Shown: positions 1-9,112 of the stretch, in pieces
Numbering within the stretch: position 1 is the stretch's first letter
Layout: each line of letters begins with the position of its first letter
Assembly (NCBI GenBank): GCA_022826025.1
Contig: JAJDVR010000237.1
Location: 1 to 40,228, forward strand
Direction: 5' to 3'
DNA length: 40,228 nucleotides
DNA from: Gemmatimonadota bacterium
Lineage (GTDB): Bacteria; Gemmatimonadota; Gemmatimonadetes; Longimicrobiales; Gaopeijiaceae
The notes under the pieces: model-generated
What the model was told of the DNA's origin: nothing
The model's database searches: none
The model's input: the letters and a program-made list of their open reading frames with translations, nothing else
Translations under genes and position numbers: made by a program

Positions 1-39
1 ACCCCATTCAGGCGCGCTACCGGGCTGCGCCACGCCCCG
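1..39 (-). tRNA. tRNA-Pro (GGG anticodon), truncated at window edge
   Basis: Reverse complement reads CGGGGCGTGGCGCAGCCCGGTAGCGCGCCTGAATGGGGT: acceptor 5' strand, D-arm and anticodon loop ATGGGGT with GGG anticodon. The 3' half lies outside the window. Confidence 0.8.
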
Positions 40-69
40 TTTCTCTGATTCTACCGGTTTCTCCTGATT

Positions 70-717
70 CTAGTAGTGGAGGGTTTCGCGCAGGTGTGAG
101 CCCAGTGCCCGGAAGGCCTGGCCCCGGTGGCTGCGCGCATCCTTTTCTTCGGCATCGAGTTCGGCGAACGTCCTGTCTGCATCGGGATCCAGGAAGTGCG
201 GATCATACCCGAAGCCGCCTTCGCCCCGTGGCTCCAGGACGATGGTGCCGGGCGCCTCGCCCCGGAACACAAGCGGCTCGCCCATGCCGAAGTGCAGCAC
301 GGCGACGCACACGAAGCGTCCGGTGCGGCGATGGGGCTTGTGGCTCGCGAGCAGCTTGATCAGGTGCTCGTTGTTGGCGCGGTCGCGATCCCCGCCGGTG
401 ACGTCCTCCGGCACGGGCGCGAAGCGCTTCGAGCGCACCCCGGGAGCACCATCGAGCACATCCACCTCCAGACCGGAATCGTCCGCGATGGTCGCGGCTC
501 CGCAGAGGCTGTTGAAGTACGCGGCCTTGGCCTTGGCGTTCTCTTCGAAGGTGTCAAAGGCCTCGACCTTGTCTTCCTCCGGGGAGAAAGGGATGCCGGC
601 TTCGTCGAGGCTCAGAACCCGCAGTCCGGGATCCTTTCCCAGGATCCGTCGGATCTCGTCCAGTTTGTGCGGGCTGCGGGTGGCGGCAACCAGCGTGAGT
701 GCGTGCGACGGGCTCAT
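70..717 (-). CDS. rdgB: XTP/dITP diphosphatase (RdgB/HAM1 family)
   Basis: N-terminal LVAATRSPHKLDEIRRIL, TIADDSGLEVDVLDGAPGVRSKRFA and GEGGFGYDPHF motifs of the HAM1 family. Confidence 0.93.
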   Translation of the reverse strand: MSPSHALTLVAATRSPHKLDEIRRILGKDPGLRVLSLDEAGIPFSPEEDKVEAFDTFEENAKAKAAYFNSLCGAATIADDSGLEVDVLDGAPGVRSKRFAPVPEDVTGGDRDRANNEHLIKLLASHKPHRRTGRFVCVAVLHFGMGEPLVFRGEAPGTIVLEPRGEGGFGYDPHFLDPDADRTFAELDAEEKDARSHRGQAFRALGSHLRETLHY

Positions 718-867
718 GCGCGCGCTCCTGTCTGTTGGGTGTCCCTGGTCGGTGTGGGTCGCGAGGCCACTCCAGCCGGGCAGCGAAGCGACGATGAAGT
801 TTCGCGAGAGAAACTCTCTACGGGAACGGGGGCCGACGCAAGTGACTACCCGGGAATCCGGCTCGGC

Positions 868-1374
868 TCAGTCGGATGGCGCGGGTTCCGTCCGGCGGAT
901 GCGGCGCACCAGCCTGGTGGTGGACCGCCCCGGAAGATAGGGAACCAACACGACTTCACCGCCCGCGGCCTCGACCTCCTCGCGGCCGACCATCTCCTCC
1001 GGGGCGTAGTCACCGCCCTTCACCAGCACGTCCGGGAGCAGCGCCGAGATGAGCGCGCGGGGGGTAGCCGAGTCGAAAGGGGTAATCACATCGACGCTTT
1101 CGAGCGCCGCCAGCACCGCCGCACGGTCCTCCAGGGCAACGTAGGGGCGGTGCGGCCCCTTGAGGCGGGCGACCGAGGCGTCGGTGTTGAGCCCCACCAC
1201 GAGCGTGTCACCCAGGGCGCGGGCGGCGGCGAGGTACTCCACGTGGCCGCGGTGCAGGATGTCGAAGCAACCGTTCGTGAACACGAGGCGGTCGTCGCGG
1301 GGACGGCCGTGGCGGGCGAGAAGCTCGTCGATGGCGAGCAGCTTGCGGCCGAGGCTGCCGGGAGGGGTCGTCAC
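868..1374 (-). CDS. rfaE2: D-glycero-beta-D-manno-heptose 1-phosphate adenylyltransferase (stand-alone HldE C-terminal/RfaE2 domain)
   Basis: VFTNGCFDILHRGHVEYLAAARALGDTLVVGLNTDASV nucleotidyltransferase motif and VLVKGGDY. GTG start at 1374 overlaps the hemC stop by 4 nt (GTGA). Confidence 0.88.
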   Translation of the reverse strand: MTTPPGSLGRKLLAIDELLARHGRPRDDRLVFTNGCFDILHRGHVEYLAAARALGDTLVVGLNTDASVARLKGPHRPYVALEDRAAVLAALESVDVITPFDSATPRALISALLPDVLVKGGDYAPEEMVGREEVEAAGGEVVLVPYLPGRSTTRLVRRIRRTEPAPSD

Positions 1375-2351
1375 GGGGACGGCGGATCGGCGGGAGCGCG
1401 AGAGAGGTCCGCCAGGATCTCGCCCGCGCCCCGGCCCAGCAGGACCCTGGCCAGGTCGGCCGCGAGGCGTTCCGGTTCGGCCTGGCGGCCGGTGCGGTCG
1501 GCGCGGATGACCCGGCGGCCATCGGGGCTGAGCACCATTGCCCAGAGCCTGAGGCCATCCGGGTAGGGCAACCCCAGCACACCGACGGGCAGATGGCATC
1601 CGGCGCCCAGCAGACGCAACAGTTCGCGCTCGGCCCGCACCGCCTGCCGGGTGGGGCGGTCGTCGAGCGACGCTGCCAGTCGCCGCGCCCGCGGGTCGTC
1701 ACGGCGGACCACCACGGCGAGCGCACCCTGGCCCGCGGCCGGCAGCCACGCCGTGCGCTCCAGAAGCTCGCACGCGCGGCCGAGGAGACCCAGGCGCGCG
1801 AGCCCGGCGGCCGCCAGCAGGAGGGCGTCGCATTCGCCCCCGCCGAGCTTGGCCAGCCGCGTGTCCACGTTCCCGCGCATGGGCACCACCATGCAGTCCG
1901 GGCGAAACGCGCGAGCGAGCGCGGCGCGGCGCTGGGAGCCCGTGCCGATGCTGGACCCGGGAGGCAGGGTGGAGAGGGTCCCGGCCGTACCGGGCGGCAG
2001 CACCAGCGCGTCGCGGGGATCCTCACGCGCAGGGGTCGCGGCGACGCACAGCCCGGGCGGCATCCGGGTCGGAATGTCCTTCAGGGAGTGGACTGCCAGG
2101 TCGACCCTGCTGTCGAGCAGGGCCTCGTCCAGCGCGCTCGTGAACACCCCTTCCCCACCGATGCGCGCGAGGGATGCATCCGCCAACCGATCGCCCCGGG
2201 TGCGGATGGTGTGCATCGATACCCGCGCGCGACCGTCCGCCTCCAGGGCTGCGGCCACCTGTCGGCTCTGGATCAGGGCGAGCGTGGACCCTCGGGTTCC
2301 CAGCCGGAGGCGGCGTGGTTCCGAACCTGCCTGCCGCTGACCTGCCGACAC
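1371..2351 (-). CDS. hemC: Hydroxymethylbilane synthase (porphobilinogen deaminase)
   Basis: RLGTRGSTLALIQSRQVA, VHSLKDIPTRMPPGL, GTGSQRRAAL, RGNVDTRLAKL and a cofactor Cys in LLGAGCHLPVGVLG. Likely GTG start at 2351; the ORF itself is open further upstream. Confidence 0.92.
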   Translation of the reverse strand: MSAGQRQAGSEPRRLRLGTRGSTLALIQSRQVAAALEADGRARVSMHTIRTRGDRLADASLARIGGEGVFTSALDEALLDSRVDLAVHSLKDIPTRMPPGLCVAATPAREDPRDALVLPPGTAGTLSTLPPGSSIGTGSQRRAALARAFRPDCMVVPMRGNVDTRLAKLGGGECDALLLAAAGLARLGLLGRACELLERTAWLPAAGQGALAVVVRRDDPRARRLAASLDDRPTRQAVRAERELLRLLGAGCHLPVGVLGLPYPDGLRLWAMVLSPDGRRVIRADRTGRQAEPERLAADLARVLLGRGAGEILADLSRAPADPPSP

Positions 2352-2364
2352 CGTGCGCCGGGGG

Positions 2365-4068
2365 TCAGAACGCCCGCAGGATGAGGAACGCGGCCAGCAG
2401 CACGGCAACCCAGAGCACCATGCTTCCCGTCGGCCAGGAGCGGGCCAGGGCGCCACGCGGGCCGGTATGGCGGAACGCGCTGCCGAGCGCCCAGCTGACT
2501 CCGCCCATGGCCACGCCGCGAACGGTGGAGTCCGCCGCACGAACTGCCGATCCCACCCGCCGCACGATCGCCGGCGCCAGCTTCCGGTAGGTCCACTCCA
2601 CATCCAGGTTCAGGGCGCGGATCTCGTCCGGGTAAATGCGCGCCAGCCGGAAAAGGACGACGGCACCGATCGCGAACGCCAGCAGTTGCAACTGGGTGAC
2701 AACGTGCGTGACGTCGTAGGGATTGTAGTCGACGTCGAAGGGAAGGAGGTCATAGAGCAGCCATGGCATCGACCCGACCGCTACGCACCCGATGGCGCCC
2801 ACGGTCATCGCGGCAAGCATGTTCCAGGGCGGCTCGCGCGTCCGGATACCCGAGTCGTGAGCGAAGAAGGCGAAGAACGGGATCTTGATGCCGGCGTGCT
2901 CGACCACGCCCGCGGAGGCAAACAGCATCGCCAGCCAGATCCAGTAGTGATGCTCCTCGAGCAGCGCGCTCATGATGAGCGCCTTGCTCACGAAGCCGTT
3001 GAAGAGCGGGACCGCCGAAATGGAGGCCGCTCCCACGATGCATAGCACCGTCGTCCATCTCATCGTCTTCCACAGACCACCCAGCTCGGAGGCCTTGGTC
3101 GTGCCCGTCCGGTACAGCACGGCGCCCATCGACATGAACAGCAGGCCCTTGAACAGCACGTCGTTGAAGGCGTGCGCGACGGCTCCGTTGACGGCCTTGT
3201 TCGTTCCTACCCCGATGCCGCACACCATGAAGCCGATCTGGTTGATCATGCTGTAGGAGAGGACGCGCCGGAGGTCGTTCTCGATGACGGCGAAGAAGAT
3301 GGGGTAGCAGGCCATCACCGCGCCGATGTAGATGAGCAGTTCGGTTTCCGGGAATCCGCGCGCGAGGGCGTACACTGCGACCTTCGTGGTGAACGCGCTC
3401 AGGAAGACCGTGCCTGTGGGCGTGCTTTCCGGGTAGGCGTCGGTCAGCCAGTTGTGCACCAGCGGGAAGGCGCCCTTGACCGCGATGGCCAGGAAGATCA
3501 GCCAGCCCGAGAGGCCCTCCAGGCCGATGTGGTTGAAGGCGATGTCTCCCGTCTGGGCGGCCCGCGCCATCGCCCCGGCGAGCAGGGCCACGCCCGAGAC
3601 GACCTGGATCACCAGATAGCGCATCCCCGCCCTGCGCGCCCGCTCAGTGCCACGCGCGAAGATGAGGAACACCGAGCTGACGGCCAGCACTTCCCAGAAG
3701 AGGAAGAGCGTGATCAGGTCGCCCGCGAACACCGCACCCAGCCCGCTCCCCGCGTACACCAGCGCGGCGGTGTGCTGGAGGGTCGCGGAATCCTCCTTCT
3801 TCAGGTGCAGCGAGTAGAGGATGGCGATGAACGCCCCGAGGTGGAACAGATAGCCGAAGAGCAGGCTCAACCTGTCGGCTCGGACGAGCGACAGCTCGTA
3901 ACCGAGAATCCCCGCGGAGAGCCCGAAGCCTTCCTGGATGCCGGCCACGTTGAGCGCTCCGAGGACGGGAACCGCCAACAGAAGGACATACCGCGGCCAC
4001 CCCCGCACGAACGGCACCAGCAGGGCGCCGGCGAAGAAGATCGCGAACGGAGGGAGGCTAGTCGGCAT
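2365..4068 (-). CDS. Antiporter-like membrane subunit, third NuoL/M/N-MrpA/D family paralogue in the operon
   Basis: Multi-TM protein with LFLFWEVLAVSSVFLIFARGT (TM Glu) and AVKGAFPLVHNWLTDAYPESTPTGTVFLSAFTTKVAVYALARGF (TM Lys/His), typical of proton-conducting subunits. Confidence 0.88.
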   Translation of the reverse strand: MPTSLPPFAIFFAGALLVPFVRGWPRYVLLLAVPVLGALNVAGIQEGFGLSAGILGYELSLVRADRLSLLFGYLFHLGAFIAILYSLHLKKEDSATLQHTAALVYAGSGLGAVFAGDLITLFLFWEVLAVSSVFLIFARGTERARRAGMRYLVIQVVSGVALLAGAMARAAQTGDIAFNHIGLEGLSGWLIFLAIAVKGAFPLVHNWLTDAYPESTPTGTVFLSAFTTKVAVYALARGFPETELLIYIGAVMACYPIFFAVIENDLRRVLSYSMINQIGFMVCGIGVGTNKAVNGAVAHAFNDVLFKGLLFMSMGAVLYRTGTTKASELGGLWKTMRWTTVLCIVGAASISAVPLFNGFVSKALIMSALLEEHHYWIWLAMLFASAGVVEHAGIKIPFFAFFAHDSGIRTREPPWNMLAAMTVGAIGCVAVGSMPWLLYDLLPFDVDYNPYDVTHVVTQLQLLAFAIGAVVLFRLARIYPDEIRALNLDVEWTYRKLAPAIVRRVGSAVRAADSTVRGVAMGGVSWALGSAFRHTGPRGALARSWPTGSMVLWVAVLLAAFLILRAF

Positions 4069-4372
4069 CGTAGTAGTCCTCCGACCGCATGACGATGCGC
4101 CTGAGTCCCTTGGCGGCCAGGATCAGGCCAGCCACTCCGAAGAGCCCCCACAACGGGTAGAACCCCTTGAGGCGTTCCCAGGGGTGTTCGATGTACCGGT
4201 CCACGAAGAAGTCGGCGATCACCAGCCCCGCGGAGACCAGAAAGAAGGCGCCAAGAACGATGCGGGTCGCCTTCGGCCCGACGCTCGAAGGCGGATGGCC
4301 GTCTTCGTGGCCCCCGTGACCGCCGCCATGGGAACCGTGGACATCCCGATGTCCCGAATCTCGCCTATTCAT
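4058..4372 (-). CDS. Small two-TM protein with His-rich N-terminus, embedded in the Mrp-like operon
   Basis: MNRRDSGHRDVHGSHGGGHGGHEDGHPPSS followed by two hydrophobic segments; overlaps the downstream antiporter subunit start. Confidence 0.75.
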   Translation of the reverse strand: MNRRDSGHRDVHGSHGGGHGGHEDGHPPSSVGPKATRIVLGAFFLVSAGLVIADFFVDRYIEHPWERLKGFYPLWGLFGVAGLILAAKGLRRIVMRSEDYYDAD

Positions 4373-4408
4373 GGCATCGCCCCCGCTTCATCGCGCCGCT
4401 CTCCGCGC

Positions 4409-5887
4409 TCATGGTCCCGCCACCATCGAGATCAGCTGGAAGAAGGGATCCGGGTACACGAAGAGCGCGAAACAGCACAGGCTGGTGATCACGATCGCGA
4501 TCAGCGAAGGGAGCGGCGCCTCGCGTATTCCTCCGTTCGCGTGCCCGTGCCCGTGTGGATTGGGCGCCGCCGGGCTGAAGAAGGCCCGCACCGGCACGAT
4601 CATCAGATATCCGATGGACAGCAGTGAGCTCACCATCAGCACCGCCACCAGTCCGACCTGGCCCGCGTCCAGGGCGCCGAGCCCCAGGAACCACTTGCTC
4701 CAGGTGCCTCCCGCAGGTGGGAGCCCGATGATCGAGAGCGTCCCCACGAAGAAGGCGGCGAAGGTGACGGGCATGGTGCGTCCGAGCCCCTTCATGTCGC
4801 TGATCTCGGTCTTGTGCGCGGCCACCATGACCGCGCCCGCGCAGAAGAAGAGGGTGATCTTGCCGAAGGCGTGCATGACGATGTGCATGCCCCCGCCGAT
4901 GATCCCCATGGTGTTGGCCAGCATCGCGCCCAGCACCACGTAGGAAAGCTGGCTGATGGTCGAGTAGGCCAGCCGCGCCTTCAGGTTGTCCTTCCGGAAG
5001 GCGACCAGCGATGCCAGGATGATGGTCGCGGCCGCCACCCACATGAGCCAGACGCTCGCGCCCAGCTGCGTGAGAAAGTCGATGCCGAAGACGTAGATGG
5101 TGACCTTGAGGATGCTGAACACCCCCGCCTTCACCACCGCCACAGCGTGCAGCAGCGCGCTGACCGGCGTGGGAGCCACCATCGCCGCTGGCAGCCAGCG
5201 GTGGAAGGGCATCACCGCCGCCTTGCCGATCCCGAAGACGTAGAGCGCCAGCAGCACCGCCACCACGCCCGCCCCCGCCCTGCCCTCCAGGATTCCGCCC
5301 ATCTCGAAGTCGATGGTTCCGGTCAGCAGGTAGGTCCAGATGATGGCGAGCAGCTGGAAGCCGATCGAAGTGCTGAGCAGGATGCCCAGGTACACGCGCC
5401 CCGCCCTCTTCGCCGCGTCCGTGCCCGCGTGCGTGACCAGCGGGAAGGTGGAGAGCGTCAGCGCCTCGTAGAAGATGAAGAGGGTGAAGAGGTTGCCCGC
5501 GAAGGCGACCCCCATGGTGCATGAGATGGCCAGGGCGAAGAAGATGTAGAAGCGGGTCTGGTTCTTCTCGTGATGCCCGCGCATGTAGCCGATGGCGTAG
5601 AGCGTGGTCACGATCCAGAGACTGCCCGCCACCAGCGCGAAGATCATCCCCAGGGGCTCCACCACCAGCTCCAGCGGGATGCCCGGGAGGGGCTCCGCCA
5701 GCACGAAGCGCGGGATCTCGCCCGCGGCGACCGCACGATGGATCTGCATCACCACGCCCAGAAGGACGCCGCCCGTAATCAGCGACGCGGCCTCGCGCAG
5801 GTTGGGGCTGGAGCGCAAGAGGCCCACCAGCACCGCCCCGGCCGCGGGGATGACCAGCGCCAGGAGCGCCAGTTCGCCCGGGTTCAC
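4409..5887 (-). CDS. Monovalent cation/H+ antiporter subunit D family protein (MrpD-like)
   Basis: LFIFYEALTLSTFPLV, GIGKAAVMPFHRWLPAAMVAPTPVSALLHAVAVVKAGVFSI; PHGHGHANGG His cluster near the C-terminus. Confidence 0.9.
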   Translation of the reverse strand: MNPGELALLALVIPAAGAVLVGLLRSSPNLREAASLITGGVLLGVVMQIHRAVAAGEIPRFVLAEPLPGIPLELVVEPLGMIFALVAGSLWIVTTLYAIGYMRGHHEKNQTRFYIFFALAISCTMGVAFAGNLFTLFIFYEALTLSTFPLVTHAGTDAAKRAGRVYLGILLSTSIGFQLLAIIWTYLLTGTIDFEMGGILEGRAGAGVVAVLLALYVFGIGKAAVMPFHRWLPAAMVAPTPVSALLHAVAVVKAGVFSILKVTIYVFGIDFLTQLGASVWLMWVAAATIILASLVAFRKDNLKARLAYSTISQLSYVVLGAMLANTMGIIGGGMHIVMHAFGKITLFFCAGAVMVAAHKTEISDMKGLGRTMPVTFAAFFVGTLSIIGLPPAGGTWSKWFLGLGALDAGQVGLVAVLMVSSLLSIGYLMIVPVRAFFSPAAPNPHGHGHANGGIREAPLPSLIAIVITSLCCFALFVYPDPFFQLISMVAGP

Positions 5888-7365
5888 GGCGCGCCTCCCA
5901 GCAGGGCGCGCGCCGCCTGGCCGGCGACGTTCGTGGTCAGCGAGGCATCGATGCCGAAATAGAGGTTCGCGACGATGAGCGCCCAGGTGGGGACCAGCAG
6001 CCGCAGCGGGGCTTCGGACACCGAACCGGCCCGGGCCGACGGCTCACCGAAGTAGACGGCTTCAACCACCCGCCAGATGTAGACCACGGCCAGGGTGGAG
6101 GTCACGAGCACCAGCGCCGCGACCGGCCACATCCCCTGCTCGAGCGCGCCCAGCACCAGATACCACTTGCTCACGAAGCCCACCGTGAGCGGGACGCCGA
6201 TGAGGCTGAGGCCTCCCGCCGTGAAGGCGGCCATGGTCCAGGGCATGCGGCGCCCCAGGCCGCGCAGGGCGTCGATGTGCACCGAGCCCACCCGGTACAT
6301 GACGCAGCCGAGGGCTAGGAACAGCGCCCCCTTCATGAGCGCGTGGTTGAAGAGGTGGAGCGTGGCCGCGGTCAGTCCGGTGACCGAGGCGAAGCTTATC
6401 CCCAGGATGATGTAGCCGATCTGGGCGACGCTCGAGTAGGCCAGCATGCGCTTGATGTTGCGCTGGAAGATCGCCACCAGCGACATGGTGAAGATCGCCA
6501 CCAGCGCAAGCGGCAGCAGCCACATTCCGAGGCTGAGCTCGCCGAAGGAGTAGGTGACCCCGAAGACGGTGAAAAAGAAGCGCAGCAGGACGTAGACCGC
6601 GACCTTGGTGGACGTGGCGGCGATGAGCCCCGTCACCGCCGAGGGTGCGAAGGCATACGCGTCGGGCAGCCACACGTGCAGCGGGAAGAGGGCCAGCTTG
6701 AGGCTCGTGCCGACGGTCAGGAAGGCGAATGCCACCAGGATGGTCCGTTCGCCGTGCAGCGCGGGAAGGCGCTCGGCCAGATCGGCCAGGTTGAGCGTTC
6801 CGGTCTCTACGTAGAGCAGCCCGATGCCGATCACGATGAACGACGCCCCGATGCTTCCCATGATCAGGTAGCGGAACGCCGAGACCAGCGCGCGCCGGTT
6901 GGATCCCATGGCGATCAGGGCGTAGGTGCCGAGCGACGAGATCTCCAGGAACACGAAGATGTTGAAGGCGTCCCCCGTGATGGCGATGCCCAGGAGGCCG
7001 CACAGGCAGAGCATCCACGCGCCGTAGAAGAGGGGGATGCGGCGCTCGTCCACTTCGCGCTCGACGCTGGTGAGGGCGAAAAGGGTGACGACCACGCCGA
7101 TGCCGGCGACGATGAGGAGCACCAGGCCGTTGATGGCGTCCACCCGGTACTCGATTCCCCAGGGCGCGGCCCAGCCGCCCAGCGCGTAGCGGATGTCCTC
7201 GCCGCCGAGCACGCGGGACAGAAGCCCGACGGCCGCACCGAAGGCCGTCACCGCTCCGGCCATGGCGATGCCCCACGAGACGCGCTTCCAGGGAACCAGC
7301 ACGCAAAGGGCGGCGGCCAGAAGCGGCGCCACGATCTGGATGGCGGGAAGGTGCGCCGCGATCAT
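5884..7365 (-). CDS. mrpD: Monovalent cation/H+ antiporter subunit D (MrpD-like)
   Basis: FNIFVFLEISSLGTYALIAMG, LKLALFPLHVWLPDAYAFAPSAVTGLIAATSTKVAVYVLLRF. 4-nt overlap with mrpC. Confidence 0.9.
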   Translation of the reverse strand: MIAAHLPAIQIVAPLLAAALCVLVPWKRVSWGIAMAGAVTAFGAAVGLLSRVLGGEDIRYALGGWAAPWGIEYRVDAINGLVLLIVAGIGVVVTLFALTSVEREVDERRIPLFYGAWMLCLCGLLGIAITGDAFNIFVFLEISSLGTYALIAMGSNRRALVSAFRYLIMGSIGASFIVIGIGLLYVETGTLNLADLAERLPALHGERTILVAFAFLTVGTSLKLALFPLHVWLPDAYAFAPSAVTGLIAATSTKVAVYVLLRFFFTVFGVTYSFGELSLGMWLLPLALVAIFTMSLVAIFQRNIKRMLAYSSVAQIGYIILGISFASVTGLTAATLHLFNHALMKGALFLALGCVMYRVGSVHIDALRGLGRRMPWTMAAFTAGGLSLIGVPLTVGFVSKWYLVLGALEQGMWPVAALVLVTSTLAVVYIWRVVEAVYFGEPSARAGSVSEAPLRLLVPTWALIVANLYFGIDASLTTNVAGQAARALLGGAP

Positions 7366-7766
7366 GGCCTGGCGCCCTCCTGCAGCTCGTCGGCGAGCAC
7401 CTGTGCCTGTATTTCGTCGTCCTCGATGGTGCCGTAGGTCTCCTTGATGCGCACAACGAGCGCGAGCGCCATCGCCATGGTGGCCACGCCCACCACGATC
7501 GCGGTGAGCATGAGCACGTGCGGAAGAGGATTGGAGTAGACCACCTCCGCCGCGCCCTCGGCCACCCCGTGATCATCCCCGATCAGGATGGGAGCGGTGC
7601 CGCCCACGATCTTCCCCGTGCTCACGTAGAAGATGATCACCGATGTCTGAAAGAGGTTCAGCCCAACCACCTTCTTGACCAGGTTGCCGCGGGAGATCAG
7701 GGCGTAGAAGCCGACCATCATCAGGAAGATGACGACCCAGTAGTTGAAGAGGCCCAGGAACTCCAT
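7362..7766 (-). CDS. mrpC: Cation:proton antiporter subunit C (MrpC/NuoK-like)
   Basis: GFYALISRGNLVKKVVGLNLFQTSVIIFYVSTG ... DPLPHVLMLTAIVVGVATMAMALALVVRI-type segment, typical of MnhC/NuoK. Confidence 0.9.
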   Translation of the reverse strand: MEFLGLFNYWVVIFLMMVGFYALISRGNLVKKVVGLNLFQTSVIIFYVSTGKIVGGTAPILIGDDHGVAEGAAEVVYSNPLPHVLMLTAIVVGVATMAMALALVVRIKETYGTIEDDEIQAQVLADELQEGARP

Positions 7767-8189
7767 CTACCGGCTCCTCCGCCGCCCGGCGAAGCTGTAG
7801 AAGAGCGTGACCATGACCCCGAAAACGGTCACGAGAACCCCCGCCTCGACGAGAAGGATGCCGATGTGCTGGGCGTGCTCGGCGTCGTACAGCAGGACTC
7901 CGTAGTCCAGGAAATTGCCGCCCATGAACATCGCCACGACGCCGACGCCGGCGAAGATCAGAACTCCCAGGGTGCCGCACCAGGTCACGATCCCCGTGGG
8001 AATCGCGGCCCTGGCGTGGTCGAGCCCGAAGACGAGGGCGTACAGGATCACGCCCGCCGCGAAGATGACGCCCGCCTGGAACCCCCCGCCCGGCCCGTAG
8101 TCGCCGTGGAACTGGACGTACAGGGCGAAGAGAAAGATCGGTCCGATGAGGATCTTGGCGGCGATGCGCAGAATGATCTGGTCTCTCAT
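7767..8189 (-). CDS. mrpB: MnhB-domain protein (MrpB)
   Basis: QFHGDYGPGGGFQAGVIFAAGVILYALVFG signature of MnhB. Confidence 0.9.
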   Translation of the reverse strand: MRDQIILRIAAKILIGPIFLFALYVQFHGDYGPGGGFQAGVIFAAGVILYALVFGLDHARAAIPTGIVTWCGTLGVLIFAGVGVVAMFMGGNFLDYGVLLYDAEHAQHIGILLVEAGVLVTVFGVMVTLFYSFAGRRRSR

Positions 8190-8791
8190 GACGCGCCGCT
8201 CCCGTCTTCCTCGTCCGCGGGCGACCTTCCCGTTCGACGCGGCCGCCGACTTCCCACAAACAGGGTCAGCACCCCCACCATGGCCGCGAACACGACCGTG
8301 GTCTCACCCAGGGTGTCGTAGCCTCGGTAGCTGGCCAGAACCGTGGTGACGATGTTCGGGATGTGCACTTCGAGCACGTCACCCTCATCACCCGCGAGGG
8401 GCACATGATCCGCCAGGTATTCCGGGGCGACGTGGCCGTGGACCGGGTTGTCGGGCTGACCCCATCGGGGCAGGTCGTAGGTGCCGTACACCAGCATGCC
8501 GCCGGTGACCAGCACGATCAGCAGCGGGACGATGGGCGACTTCGCGTGGCGCTTCTGCCGGGTTCCCACCAGCGCCAGCGTCCCGAGCGCCAGGATGGTG
8601 GAAACGCCGGCGCCCACCGCCACCTCCGTGAACGCGACGTCCACCGCGTCGAGCACGACAAACAGGGCGGCCGACAGGAAGCTGTAGATTCCCATCAGCA
8701 TCACCACGGCAACGAGATTGCGCAGGTGCAGGACACCGAAGGCGGTCACGGCCAGCAGTCCGAGAAGTGCGAGGTCGACGACGGATTCCAC
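8186..8791 (-). CDS. DUF4040/MbhD + MbhE-like protein (equivalent of the MrpA C-terminal part)
   Basis: LRNLVAVVMLMGIYSFLSAALFVVLDAVDVAFTEVAVGAGVSTILALGTLALV (MbhD-like), then a second part with NIVTTVLASYRGYDTLGETTVVFAAMVGVLTLF (MrpA-C/MbhE-like). Confidence 0.85.
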   Translation of the reverse strand: MESVVDLALLGLLAVTAFGVLHLRNLVAVVMLMGIYSFLSAALFVVLDAVDVAFTEVAVGAGVSTILALGTLALVGTRQKRHAKSPIVPLLIVLVTGGMLVYGTYDLPRWGQPDNPVHGHVAPEYLADHVPLAGDEGDVLEVHIPNIVTTVLASYRGYDTLGETTVVFAAMVGVLTLFVGSRRPRRTGRSPADEEDGSGAS

Positions 8792-9112
8792 TCAGTCTCC
8801 TCCCTCGTCCTCGTGCACGACGGGCTCGACCTTCCCGTGCAGGGCGGCCTTGGCCAGCGCGTGGGTCGCCACCGGACTGGTGAACCAGAGAAAGCCCAGA
8901 ATCATGACCAGCCTCAGCGTCACCCCGTCGAATCCGGTCTGGAGCATGAGGCCGGTGAGGATGAAGAAGCTGCCCATGGTGTCGGTGAGCCCGGCCGCGT
9001 GCATGCGCGTGAAGACATCGGGCATGCGCAGGACGCCGATGCCGCCGACGACCACGAAGAAGCTGCCCAGCAGCAGAAGCGCTGCGCTCAGGTAGTCGAG
9101 AACCATCTCCAT
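8792..9112 (-). CDS. mrpG: Monovalent cation/H+ antiporter subunit G (MrpG)
   Basis: LLLGSFFVVVGGIGVLRMPDVFTRMHAAGLTDTMGSFFILTGLMLQ signature of the PhaG/MnhG family. Confidence 0.92.
   Translation of the reverse strand: MEMVLDYLSAALLLLGSFFVVVGGIGVLRMPDVFTRMHAAGLTDTMGSFFILTGLMLQTGFDGVTLRLVMILGFLWFTSPVATHALAKAALHGKVEPVVHEDEGGD

Noticed and set aside
127-1566. 479-aa plus-strand ORF
   Set aside because: Antisense to rdgB, rfaE2 and hemC, with composition typical of a high-GC shadow frame and no recognisable motif.
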